DNA of 64,000 bases from Flavobacteriales bacterium (GTDB lineage Bacteria; Bacteroidota; Bacteroidia; Flavobacteriales_F; PHOS-HE28). This document shows positions 7,272-15,059 of this stretch, piece after piece. Location of the stretch: assembly GCA_016712535.1 (NCBI GenBank), contig JADJQW010000002.1, positions 2,108,001 to 2,172,000 on the forward strand, in the 5' to 3' direction. The notes beneath the pieces were generated by a model, which was given only the letters and a program-made list of their open reading frames with translations, had not been told where the DNA came from and searched no databases. A program made the position numbers and the translations under genes. How positions within the stretch are numbered: position 1 is the stretch's first letter; the number at the start of each line of letters is the position of its first letter.

Positions 7272-9264
7272 CTAGAGCTCCGCGTCCACGGATACCGTGA
7301 GGGCGGTCAAAGGCACATTGCTATTGGCAGGGGAAACGCGGACGTAGCCTTGCATCTCTTGATGAAGCGCGGAGCAGAAGTCCGTGCAATACATGGGTGT
7401 CACACCAACCCGAGTTGGCACCCATTTCAGCGTCTGCGTCTCTCCCGGCATGATAAGCAGCTCGGCATTCGCCGCTCCCTTGATGGCGAAGCCGTGCGGC
7501 ACGTCCCAGTCCTGCTCCAGGTTGGTCACGTGGAAGTACACTTCATCGCCCAGCTTAATGCCCTCGATGTTGTCTGGCGCGAAGTGCGAGCGGATGGTCG
7601 TCATCCACACATGCACCTCCTTGCCACGGCGCTCGATCTTGGTCTCCTTCTCGCCTTTGGCCACATAGGGGTGCTCGTTCTCCTCGATCTTGAAGAACTT
7701 CACTTCGCGCGGTTTCACCAGATCGGCAGGGATGGCCTGCGCATAGTGCGGCTCACCGGTGGTGGGGAAGTCCAGCAGCAGCTCCATCTTGTCCCCGTCG
7801 ATGCTGTAAAGCTGTGCGCTCTGCGTGAGCTCAGGGCCGGTGGGCAGGTACCTGTCTTTGGTGATCTTGTTATAAGCGATCACGTATTTACCCCAAGGCT
7901 TCTTGCTGTCGCCTCCCGGAACGCACAGATGGCCGATGCTGTAATAGGTGGGCACGCGGTCCACCACCTCCAGCTTCTCCACGTTCCACTTCACGATCTC
8001 GCTGCTCACGAAGAAGCTGGTATAGGCGTTTCCGTTGGCGTCGAATTCGGTGTGCAGCGGCCCGAGCCCTGGCTTCTTCACCTCTCCATGCAGCACGCTT
8101 TCATACTTGAGGACCGGGATGCCGGCGAAGTCGCCTTCGACCTCGTTGGCCGCAATGGCCTTCTGCATTTTCTCGAAGCTGAACACCGGGATCAAGGCAG
8201 CCAGCTTGCCGCTGCCAACGATGTACTTGCCAGAGGGGTCCACATCGCAGCCGTGCGGGCTCTTCGGGCAAGGCATGAAGTACACCAGCCCGGGATGGTC
8301 TTTGGGGTCGAGTTGGAGCACATCGTCATACACCGTTGTCTCGGTGCTGTGGGTCTTCTCATTCCACCAGTTGCTGTGGTGCTTGCCCGGAACGCGCTTG
8401 CCCTTTCCGTCCTTGGCGAGCTGCTCGGCCATCTTCCAGTTCACGGCCATGATGAAATCCTTGTCGCGCTGGCTGGCGTTCACCTCCAAGAGGCTGTAGG
8501 CTTGCTCCGTGTTGTAGCAGCTGAAGAAGAACCAGCCTTCGCTGGGGCCCTTGCCGGCGTGGCTCAGATCGAAGTTCACGCCGGGGGTCAGGATCTGGAA
8601 GGCGATGCTCATTTTGCCCGTCTCCGGTTCGGGGTGGATGAAGCTCACGTTGCCCTTGAAGTTCTCCTTGTAGGTCTTGATGGGCACATCGCGTGAGGCG
8701 TCATCGCCCATGGGCACGCTGAACCGGGTGCCGGCCACGACATACTCGCTGTTGCCTGTTGTGAAGGGCGAGCTGTGGTTGCCAGCGCTATTCGGGATCT
8801 CAATGATGCTTCCGGTGCGGAATGTGCCGAGTCCACCAGCGCGATCGTGGCGTGTTGTTGCCATTGATGGCACCACTTTCCATCAGGGATTCCATCGGTC
8901 TGCGATAGCTCGGGTGGTGGCTGTCGTCCCAAGGAATGAACCCATGGCTGGTGGTGAGCATGCCTTTGGACTCCTCACTGTAGCCATAGCCACTCTCAGG
9001 ATCCACGCTGAACACGGGGACCTCGCGCAGCAGGCGCCCGCTTGGCAATCCATAGACCGCGAGCTGGCCGCTGAAACCGCCGCTCACGAGGTTGTAGAAC
9101 TCATCGTGCGTTCCAGGCTTCACATACACTTTGGAAGCGGCATCACCGGTCACCACGCTCTTCGTGGTGCCCGATGGGCGGCAGCCGGGCAGGCTGTTGA
9201 TCAATAGGAAGGCACCCGCGATGACGCCCAAGGTGGTCCCGGTCATTAGAAGAGAGCGTTTCAT
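7272..9264 (-). pseudogene. nosZ: nitrous-oxide reductase NosZ, clade II type, with clustered frameshifts
   Basis: Periplasmic copper enzyme that reduces N2O to N2. The N-terminal part (start ATG 9264, signal with SLPGC, GCRPSG) and the large C-terminal part (from about 8830 to 7272) are both unmistakable. IPNSAGNHSSPF, HTEFDANGNAYTSFF and the CuA motif YCTDFCSALHQEMQG near the C-terminus are intact. Lack of a twin-Arg signal and the CTDFCSALHQEM form fit clade II. Between about 8912 and 8832 the NosZ sequence hops between frames: SHHP, then ELSQTDGIPDGKW, then INGNNTPR, then IALVD, then LGTFRTG. Losses of 1, 2, 1 and 1 bases would explain this. Elsewhere the frame is clean. As read here no functional enzyme would be made. 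Restored length is about 665 residues, normal for the family. Confidence 0.93.
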
Positions 9265-9301
9265 GGTCGATTGGTTGTGGTTCGTTGGTGTTTGAGAGGC
9301 G

Positions 9302-9769
9302 TCAGAGTGTCCGCATGAACTCAAGCACCTCGCGTCCTTGGTCCTTGCTTAGGCCTTGGTTGGGCATGCGCACGAGGCATTCTTCCAATCCCTTTTGGGC
9401 TTCCGGGTCGGTCTCGAGCATCACATCGATGTTCAGCATCATGTTCATGATCCATTCGGGCTTTCGGCGCTCGGTCACACCTTTCCAGCCAGGACCCACC
9501 ACGCGGTTCGGTCCGGTGCTGTGGCAGGCTTGGCACTTCACATCGTAGGTGGCTTTTCCCTTCTCCACCATGGCGTGGTCAATTTCGCCCAAGGTGATGT
9601 CGGCCGCGGTGATCAATCCGGCAGGAGCTTCTTTCTCAGAAGCGGCTGCAGCACCTGGGGGCCCGCCCGCTCCGGGGGGCGTGGAGGCTGTGCCGCCCCC
9701 GCAAGCCGTCATAGTTGCAAGGCCGGCAACAAGGGTCATTATTGCAAGGGTGTTATTCAGGAATCTCAT
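9302..9769 (-). CDS. c-type cytochrome lipoprotein, probable electron donor to NosZ
   Basis: A 155-residue protein with a lipoprotein signal (TMTAC, Cys23), an Ala/Gly/Pro-rich linker and one class I cytochrome c domain. The heme motif CQACH lies at 79-83, followed by GPNRVVGPGWKGVTER; the axial Met is probably in VRMPNQGLS (Met135). It is the first gene of the nos operon, 37 bases before nosZ. Clade II nos clusters commonly carry such a cytochrome, which would hand electrons from the quinol/bc1-type pathway to NosZ. The start at 9769 gives the signal sequence. Confidence 0.93.
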   Translation of the reverse strand: MRFLNNTLAIMTLVAGLATMTACGGGTASTPPGAGGPPGAAAASEKEAPAGLITAADITLGEIDHAMVEKGKATYDVKCQACHSTGPNRVVGPGWKGVTERRKPEWIMNMMLNIDVMLETDPEAQKGLEECLVRMPNQGLSKDQGREVLEFMRTL

Positions 9770-9794
9770 GGGTCCGCGCTCTTATCTGTTGCGC

Positions 9795-9842
9795 GTGACA
9801 AAAATCATCGGACCTGCCAATCCGATTTATGACGTTTGTCAT
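9795..9842 (-). promoter_or_regulatory. candidate Crp/Fnr-activated promoter of the nos operon
   Basis: A perfect inverted repeat ATGAC-GTTT-GTCAT lies at 9829-9842. On the leftward strand GATTTTTG (complement of 9799-9806) matches 7 of 8 positions of the Bacteroidota -7 element TAnnTTTG. If transcription starts near 9794, the palindrome is centred at about -41.5, the class II position for Crp/Fnr activators. The cytochrome start codon follows about 25 bases later. The element and spacing are seen; binding is inferred. Confidence 0.55.
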
Positions 9843-9883
9843 CCGAACGGTTGATTCCTTCCGTTCGCTGCGATTCCAACCTC

Positions 9884-11104
9884 ATGGGACACTGGTTCCG
9901 TATCGCCTTGATCAACCTGCTGTTCGCAGCCACGATCGGAGCATTGCTCCGGGCGATGTACATCTGGGAGATCCCGTTCGTTCGATTCCGGCCAATCCTG
10001 CACGCCCATTCTCACGTGGCTCTGCTCGGCTGGCTATTCATTGGCGTGGCGCTATGCCTGCTGCATGATGGGGGTGCCGGGGCGCTTTCCAAGCGCATGC
10101 GTTGGCTGCTGATCGGGCTTCAAGGCGCGGTCATCGTCATGCTTGTCTCCTTTCCCATTCAGGGGTACGGCGCGGCCTCCATTGCAGCCTCATCAGCGCA
10201 TTTGCTTCTGGCATATCCGCTGCTTTACCTGCTCTGGCGTTTTTCACGGACCTGGCCGGCGGAAGGCAGCGGGCGCTTGACACGCTGGTCCTTGGCCTTC
10301 TTTATCATCAGCACGTTGGGCACTTGGGCCTTGCCGGTGATCATCGCCACCGGTAATCAGGGTAAGGAGGTCTATTACTGGGCGGTGCAGTTCTTCCTGC
10401 ATTTCCAATTCAATGGCTGGTTCTGGTTCGCGGCCATGGCCATTGGAGCGCGGTGGGCTGAGCGCAATGGCTTCCAACTGCGCATCGATCGATTCACGGT
10501 CGTGCTTTGGGTGCTCGCTGCGATACTCACTTACGCGCTGGCCATCGCCTGGAGCGAACCGCATCCCGCCGTGTTCGCCACGGTTTCCGTTGCTGTGGCC
10601 TTGCAAGCGTGGGCGGCGATCCGCACGCTGCGCCTGCTCATGCGCTTTCGGGACCAAGCGTATGCGCGCTTCACGCCATGGGCGCGCGTGCTCATCGGCA
10701 TTGCATTGGTGAGCATGGCTTTGAAGGTTCTCGTGCAAGCCGCCGTGGCCGTTCCCGCTGTGGCCATCATGTCGCTCACCGTGCGCCATCTGGTCATGGG
10801 ATTCATCCACATGAACACATTGGGCACCATGACAACCGTGCTGCTTGCTTATGCCATCACTTATCGATGGTGCGCGCCATCGAACCGGGCAGCTCGAACG
10901 GGCATGGGCCTGCTCGTGGCGGGGATCATCTCCACCGAACTTCTGCTCTTTGCCCAAGGCACTTTCTTCTGGGCGGGTTGGGGCATGATCCCCGGCCATT
11001 ATTGGCACCTCTTCATCGCCTCGGCCGCGATGCCAACTGGCGTGGCTTTGATGCTTCTGCAAAGACGAGCGCTTGACCTGAGGAAGGATACGGAGCCCGA
11101 TTGA
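9884..11104 (+). CDS. polytopic membrane protein resembling heme-copper oxidase subunit I
   Basis: A 406-residue protein made almost entirely of hydrophobic helices (about 11-12). It has His residues where heme-copper oxidase/NO-reductase-like subunits have metal ligands: RPILHAHSHVALLGWLF near residue 45, FFLHFQFNGWFWF near 180, RHLVMGFIHMNTLG near 310 and GHYWHLF near 370. HAH-x-x-LGW motifs occur in NorB/cbb3-like and NnrS-like proteins, but I cannot place it in a named family. It is divergent from the nos operon across 114 bases and precedes Rrf2 and Crp/Fnr regulator genes on the same strand, so a role in NO/N2O or copper/heme physiology is an inference from context. The ATG at 9884 is preferred because an upstream TTG falls inside the palindrome. 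Confidence 0.65.
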   Translation: MGHWFRIALINLLFAATIGALLRAMYIWEIPFVRFRPILHAHSHVALLGWLFIGVALCLLHDGGAGALSKRMRWLLIGLQGAVIVMLVSFPIQGYGAASIAASSAHLLLAYPLLYLLWRFSRTWPAEGSGRLTRWSLAFFIISTLGTWALPVIIATGNQGKEVYYWAVQFFLHFQFNGWFWFAAMAIGARWAERNGFQLRIDRFTVVLWVLAAILTYALAIAWSEPHPAVFATVSVAVALQAWAAIRTLRLLMRFRDQAYARFTPWARVLIGIALVSMALKVLVQAAVAVPAVAIMSLTVRHLVMGFIHMNTLGTMTTVLLAYAITYRWCAPSNRAARTGMGLLVAGIISTELLLFAQGTFFWAGWGMIPGHYWHLFIASAAMPTGVALMLLQRRALDLRKDTEPD

Positions 11105-11132
11105 TCGCACAGGTACATTCGCGCCAACGGTC

Positions 11133-11573
11133 ATGTTCTCAAAAGCCTGTGAGTACGCCATACGTGGAGCTCTGCACATCGCACGTGCCACCGCTAACGA
11201 TGAACGCGCCACGGTGAAGGATATCGCCAAGGGCATCGGCGCGCCGGAGGCCTTCACCGGCAAGGTGCTGCAGCAGCTTGTGCACGGCGGGCTGATCGCC
11301 TCGATGCGCGGGCCCGGCGGCGGGTTCACACTTACCGGATCGCGCGCACGGAGCCTGACCCTGGAAGCGATCGTGCGATGCGTTGATGGCGATACCATGT
11401 TCACGCGATGCGCCTTGGGCCTGCCGCAATGCAGCGATAAGAAGCCCTGCCCGGTCCACCACCGGTTCCTTGAGGTGCGCTCTGGACTGCACGAGATGCT
11501 ATCAACTACGACGATCGGCGAGCTCGTGGAACGCTTGGGAGCTGAAGCTGGTCCGTTCAACATCAAAGGATGA
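11133..11573 (+). CDS. Rrf2-family transcriptional regulator with a three-Cys cluster
   Basis: A 146-residue winged-helix regulator opening MFSKACEYAIRGALHIA, the standard Rrf2 N-terminus, with the recognition helix region around VKDIAKGIGAPEAFTGKVLQQL and wing RGPGGGFTL. Cys93, Cys100 and Cys106 (C-x6-C-x5-C) form the loop that binds an iron-sulfur cluster in NsrR/IscR relatives, so it probably senses NO or redox state. It is followed by the Crp/Fnr gene with a 4-base ATGA overlap and preceded by the membrane-protein gene (28-base gap), forming a regulatory cassette divergent from nos. Confidence 0.92.
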   Translation: MFSKACEYAIRGALHIARATANDERATVKDIAKGIGAPEAFTGKVLQQLVHGGLIASMRGPGGGFTLTGSRARSLTLEAIVRCVDGDTMFTRCALGLPQCSDKKPCPVHHRFLEVRSGLHEMLSTTTIGELVERLGAEAGPFNIKG

Positions 11574-12274
11574 GCGTGGTCGCGACCATGGAACCCATCA
11601 AGGTCCCTGAAACGCTTGCAGAGATGCTCCGTCGGCATTGCAGCCCGGAGTGGCAGGCCCTGCTCACGGAGAAGACGATGCATCGAGCGTTTGAAGCCGG
11701 TGAATCGATCTTCCGTGAGGGCGACACCGCTGAAACGCTCTTCATCATCCGTCGCGGTAAGGCCAAGGTGTGCAGCACATTCGAGCCGGGGGCATCCCGC
11801 ATCCTCCGATTCGCGCGTGATGGACAGGTGCTTGGACATCGCGGCATGGGCGGTGATTTCACCTACACGGTCTCGGCAACCGCTCTGGAAAGAACCGAGG
11901 TGGATGGCATTCCCATGCCGCTCTTCCTCAGCACGCTGAAGGCGAATGCGTCATTCGCGTTCTATTTCATGCTCTTCTTCGCCGAAGAACTGAGGCGCTC
12001 GGAGGATCAGAGCAAGGGCCTGCTGAATCTCGGTGTGGAGCAGCGTGTGGCCAAGGCCATCCTCGCCGCGCACCGTTGTTTCGGTTTCGATAAGGATGAC
12101 CGGGACCTGCTGGCGTTCACGCCATCGCGCCAGGACCTCGCGGATTATGCCGGGGCCAGTTACGAGGCGACCATCAGAGCCCTGAGTTCCCTGCAGCGCA
12201 GGAAGATCTTGAAATCCGTAGGCCCAGAGCTTCGCATTTCAGACTTGAAAGCCCTGCAAGCGCTGCTGATGTAG
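11570..12274 (+). CDS. Crp/Fnr-family transcriptional regulator
   Basis: A 234-residue protein. An N-terminal cyclic-nucleotide-binding-type beta-roll (about 20-140; FEAGESIFREGDTAETLFIIRRGKAKV) is joined by a long dimer helix to a C-terminal winged helix with SRQDLADYAGASYEATIRALSSL as the recognition unit (about 184-206). It lacks the N-terminal four-Cys cluster of oxygen-sensing Fnr, so it is more like the NO-responsive DNR/NnrR group or a cAMP-independent Crp. Its start overlaps the Rrf2 stop (ATGA). It is the obvious candidate to bind the three TGAY-N4-RTCA palindromes found before nos, the fasciclin gene and ccoI. Confidence 0.92.
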   Translation: MSVVATMEPIKVPETLAEMLRRHCSPEWQALLTEKTMHRAFEAGESIFREGDTAETLFIIRRGKAKVCSTFEPGASRILRFARDGQVLGHRGMGGDFTYTVSATALERTEVDGIPMPLFLSTLKANASFAFYFMLFFAEELRRSEDQSKGLLNLGVEQRVAKAILAAHRCFGFDKDDRDLLAFTPSRQDLADYAGASYEATIRALSSLQRRKILKSVGPELRISDLKALQALLM

Positions 12275-12284
12275 CCCCAATGTC

Positions 12285-12566
12285 TCACCAGTCCTTATCG
12301 GGCCGGAGCGTGGCGCCGGTCAGTTGGACGCGCTTCTTCCTGCTCGTATGCCCGCTCACCATTTCAACCTGCCGCTTCGGCACACCGAATTGCGCGGCCA
12401 GGTAGGAGAGGAGGGCCTCGTTCGCTTGGCCGTCAACCGGTGGCGCGGCGAGCCGGATCTTCAGCGCGTCGCCGTGCGTGCCGGACACCTCGGTGCGCTT
12501 GGCTCCGGGTTGCACGTGCAGGGTGAGCAGGATGGAGCCGGACGACTCATTGATCCAAGCGGGCAT
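12285..12566 (-). CDS. DUF167 / YggU-family protein
   Basis: A 93-residue protein with the family hallmarks VQPGAKRTEVSG (about 18-29), KIRLAAPPVDGQANEALLSYLA (about 36-57) and a basic C-terminal strand (SGHTSRKKRVQLTG). The family is widespread and cytoplasmic, with no established biochemical role. It lies 16 bases downstream of the P-type ATPase on the same strand and may be co-transcribed with it by position only. Confidence 0.92.
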   Translation of the reverse strand: MPAWINESSGSILLTLHVQPGAKRTEVSGTHGDALKIRLAAPPVDGQANEALLSYLAAQFGVPKRQVEMVSGHTSRKKRVQLTGATLRPDKDW

Positions 12567-12582
12567 GCGTGCAAGATGCTGC

Positions 12583-14991
12583 TTACGGGCGCCCGCTGCG
12601 CGCCGCGATCAGGGTAGCCACTGTCACGAATCCCACCACGCTCACGCTGCTGAGCGGCATCAGGATGGCGGCGAGGAGCGGGGTCATGTGGCCTGCCACC
12701 GCGATGGAAACGCCGGTGAGGTTGTAGAGCAAGGAGATGCACAGGCTCGCTAGTACGATTCGCCTCGCGCGCCGTGTCATCCGCAGGAAATGTGGGAGCT
12801 GTTGCAGGCTGTCGGCATCCATGATCGCATCGCTGGCAGGGGTGAGGGCCGCGGTGGTCTCCGTCACGGTGACGCCCACATCGGCCTGGGCCAATGCGCC
12901 GGCATCGTTAAGGCCATCGCCTACCATGAGCACGCGGTGGCCATCGCGTTGAAGCCCTTTGACTGCTTCGCTCTTCTCATCCGGTGCGCACCGCATGCGG
13001 ATGCTTCCGACCGGGAACACCTCGGAGAGTCCTGGATCCACCTGGTGGTCGCCGGTGATGAGGCCAACGCGCAGCGATGCACCCAAGCGTCTCACCGCTT
13101 CCACGATGCCCGAGCGGGCCTGCTTCCGGATGGCGAAATGCCCGCGATGCATGCCACCGATGGACACATGCACGTGGGCCTCGCCAGCGGCGTGTTCCGA
13201 TTCATCACCGCCCGTGAAGTCCGCCGAACCGATTCGGATCGTCAGCCCGCCCACTTCGCCCTGGATGCCTTGGCCAATCAGTTCCAGCACCTCCGCTGCC
13301 GCGAGCGGTGCGAAGCCAACTTGTTCGACCTTCAGCACCTTCTTCAGCTTTTCAGCCAGCACCGCGCTCAACGGGTGCGCGCTGTTCCTGGCCAGTGCTG
13401 CGATGCGCCGTTCATCCTCGCGGGTGAGGCTGACGCCATGCCAATCGACCTGGTGCGCTTCGCGTTCGGTGAGCGTTCCTGTCTTGTCGAAGAGCACTGC
13501 ATCCACGTGGGCCATGCGCTCAACCACCTCAGCATCGCGCAGGAAGAGGCCGCGCTTGCCAAGCAGCCGGATGGTGTGCCCGTATGCGAAGGGCATGCTC
13601 AATGCCAAGGCGCAAGGACAAGCCACGATCAGCACCGCAGTGACCACCGGCCAGATCATGCTGGCATCCTTGCCCCACCAATAGAGGCCTGCGCCCAGCG
13701 CGATGAGCAGCACCGTCAAGGTGAAGCGCCGCGCCACTTGATCGATCAGGCGTGGCATGGCAGGGCGTTCCTGACCGCCGCTCTGCTCGGCCCATAGGCG
13801 CTTCAACCGGCTTTCGGCGAAGGAGCGGAGCACTTCCAATTCGATGGCAGCGCCACGCTGACGGCCTCCGGCCTTGATCGTGTCGCCCGCTTGCTTGCGC
13901 ACAGGCAGCGGTTCGCCGGTGATGAAGCTGTTGTCGATGTGCCCGGTGCCTTCGCGCAGGACGGCATCCACCGGCACCAATTCTTGGTCCCTTACTACGA
14001 TGCGGTCGCCGGGCGCGAGGTCGGCCACGCGCGCTGGTTCCTCAGCTTCACCGCGCTTTCGAAGGACCACGAGGGGCAGGAAATCCTCCAAAGCGCGATC
14101 GAACCGAAGCGCCCGGTAGGTGTGCGCTTGGTACCATTTTCCGATCAGCAGGAAGAAGAGCAGACCGGCCAGGGAGTCGAAGTAGCCGGGGCCAGCGCCC
14201 GTGATCACGTCATGCAGGCTCCGGAACCACAGCGCCATGATGCCCAAGGCGATGGGCTGGTCGATGTTCACTTGCTTGCTGCGCAGGCCTGCCCAAGCAG
14301 CCCGGAAGTAGTCGGTGCTGAGGAAGAGGACCACAGGCACTGAGAACAGCGCAGACAGCCATTGAAAGCCGATGCGCAAGTGGGCTTCACCATCAGCCCC
14401 TAGGTATTCCGGGAAGCTGAACAGCATGGTATTGCCGAAGATGAAGCCCGCCACGCCCAGTCGGATGTAGAGCATGCGCGGCACCTGGTCCGCGCGGCCG
14501 GTGTCCTTGCCAGCGGTGAGCTGTGGGCCGTAACCGATCCGCCGCAGGAGCTTAACCAGTTGAGGCAGGGGCAACTTCTCCTCGCGGAACGTGATGGTGA
14601 GTTCCTTGTCGGTGAAGCTCACGCGCGACCGGATGATGCTCGGCTCGATCCGATTCAGGTTCTCCAGCAACCAGATGCAGCTGCTGCAGTGCATCTGCGG
14701 GATGCGGAAGCGCGCCCTCGTGATGCCTGCCTCGCTGAATTCAATGAGCTTCTCGCGCACTTCGGGCAGGGCGAAAAGCTCCAAGCGCTGCTCGTCAGCA
14801 CTGGATTCCTGCTTCACGCCCGGCTGTTTCTCCAGCGCGTAGTAGTCGCATAGACCGGCTTCACTCAGCATGTCGAAGACCACCTCGCAGCCATGGCAGC
14901 AGAAGTCCTTGCCGTCATGCACACGGTGCTCATCAGCGCAGGGGTCGCCGCAGTGGTAGCAGGTGACTTTGGTCAGCGTCTTGGCATCCAC
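12583..14991 (-). CDS. ccoI: copper-transporting P-type ATPase, CcoI/FixI-like
   Basis: An 802-residue P1B-type ATPase. The N-terminus has a Cys-rich metal-binding unit (CYHCGDPC and CCHGCEVVFD, residues 11-40) typical of the Bacteroidota CcoI form, then a heavy-metal-associated domain with CSSCIW near residue 101. Membrane helices carry the copper motif ACPCALALS near 460; the phosphorylation site DKTGTLT lies near 502, followed by the SAHPLSA nucleotide-binding motif and GDGLND near 690. CcoI exports Cu(I) for the cbb3 oxidase centre. Its usual partners ccoS-ccoN lie 11.5 kb downstream, separated by the nos genes. The start is a GTG directly bounded upstream by an in-frame stop (7 codons away); a Crp/Fnr-like palindrome lies at 15027-15040. 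Confidence 0.92.
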   Translation of the reverse strand: MDAKTLTKVTCYHCGDPCADEHRVHDGKDFCCHGCEVVFDMLSEAGLCDYYALEKQPGVKQESSADEQRLELFALPEVREKLIEFSEAGITRARFRIPQMHCSSCIWLLENLNRIEPSIIRSRVSFTDKELTITFREEKLPLPQLVKLLRRIGYGPQLTAGKDTGRADQVPRMLYIRLGVAGFIFGNTMLFSFPEYLGADGEAHLRIGFQWLSALFSVPVVLFLSTDYFRAAWAGLRSKQVNIDQPIALGIMALWFRSLHDVITGAGPGYFDSLAGLLFFLLIGKWYQAHTYRALRFDRALEDFLPLVVLRKRGEAEEPARVADLAPGDRIVVRDQELVPVDAVLREGTGHIDNSFITGEPLPVRKQAGDTIKAGGRQRGAAIELEVLRSFAESRLKRLWAEQSGGQERPAMPRLIDQVARRFTLTVLLIALGAGLYWWGKDASMIWPVVTAVLIVACPCALALSMPFAYGHTIRLLGKRGLFLRDAEVVERMAHVDAVLFDKTGTLTEREAHQVDWHGVSLTREDERRIAALARNSAHPLSAVLAEKLKKVLKVEQVGFAPLAAAEVLELIGQGIQGEVGGLTIRIGSADFTGGDESEHAAGEAHVHVSIGGMHRGHFAIRKQARSGIVEAVRRLGASLRVGLITGDHQVDPGLSEVFPVGSIRMRCAPDEKSEAVKGLQRDGHRVLMVGDGLNDAGALAQADVGVTVTETTAALTPASDAIMDADSLQQLPHFLRMTRRARRIVLASLCISLLYNLTGVSIAVAGHMTPLLAAILMPLSSVSVVGFVTVATLIAARSGRP

Positions 14992-15026
14992 GGCTGCAAA
15001 GAGCGTGAATCAACCTGTCGCATGTG

Positions 15027-15040
15027 CTGATCAAAGTCAG
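15027..15040. promoter_or_regulatory. candidate Crp/Fnr-type operator before ccoI
   Basis: CTGAT-CAAA-GTCAG, an inverted repeat with one mismatch and the same 5-4-5 layout as the nos and fasciclin sites. It is centred about 42 bases before the ccoI GTG. On the leftward strand a TTTG (complement of 14997-15000) stands where a -7 element would be, implying a very short leader. Inference only. Confidence 0.4.
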
Positions 15041-15059
15041 TCCAATGGCAACGCATTGT

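Noticed and set aside
10244..11839. 531-codon leftward ORF across three rightward genes
   Set aside because: Spans the membrane-protein, Rrf2 and Crp/Fnr genes in antisense; low-complexity product.
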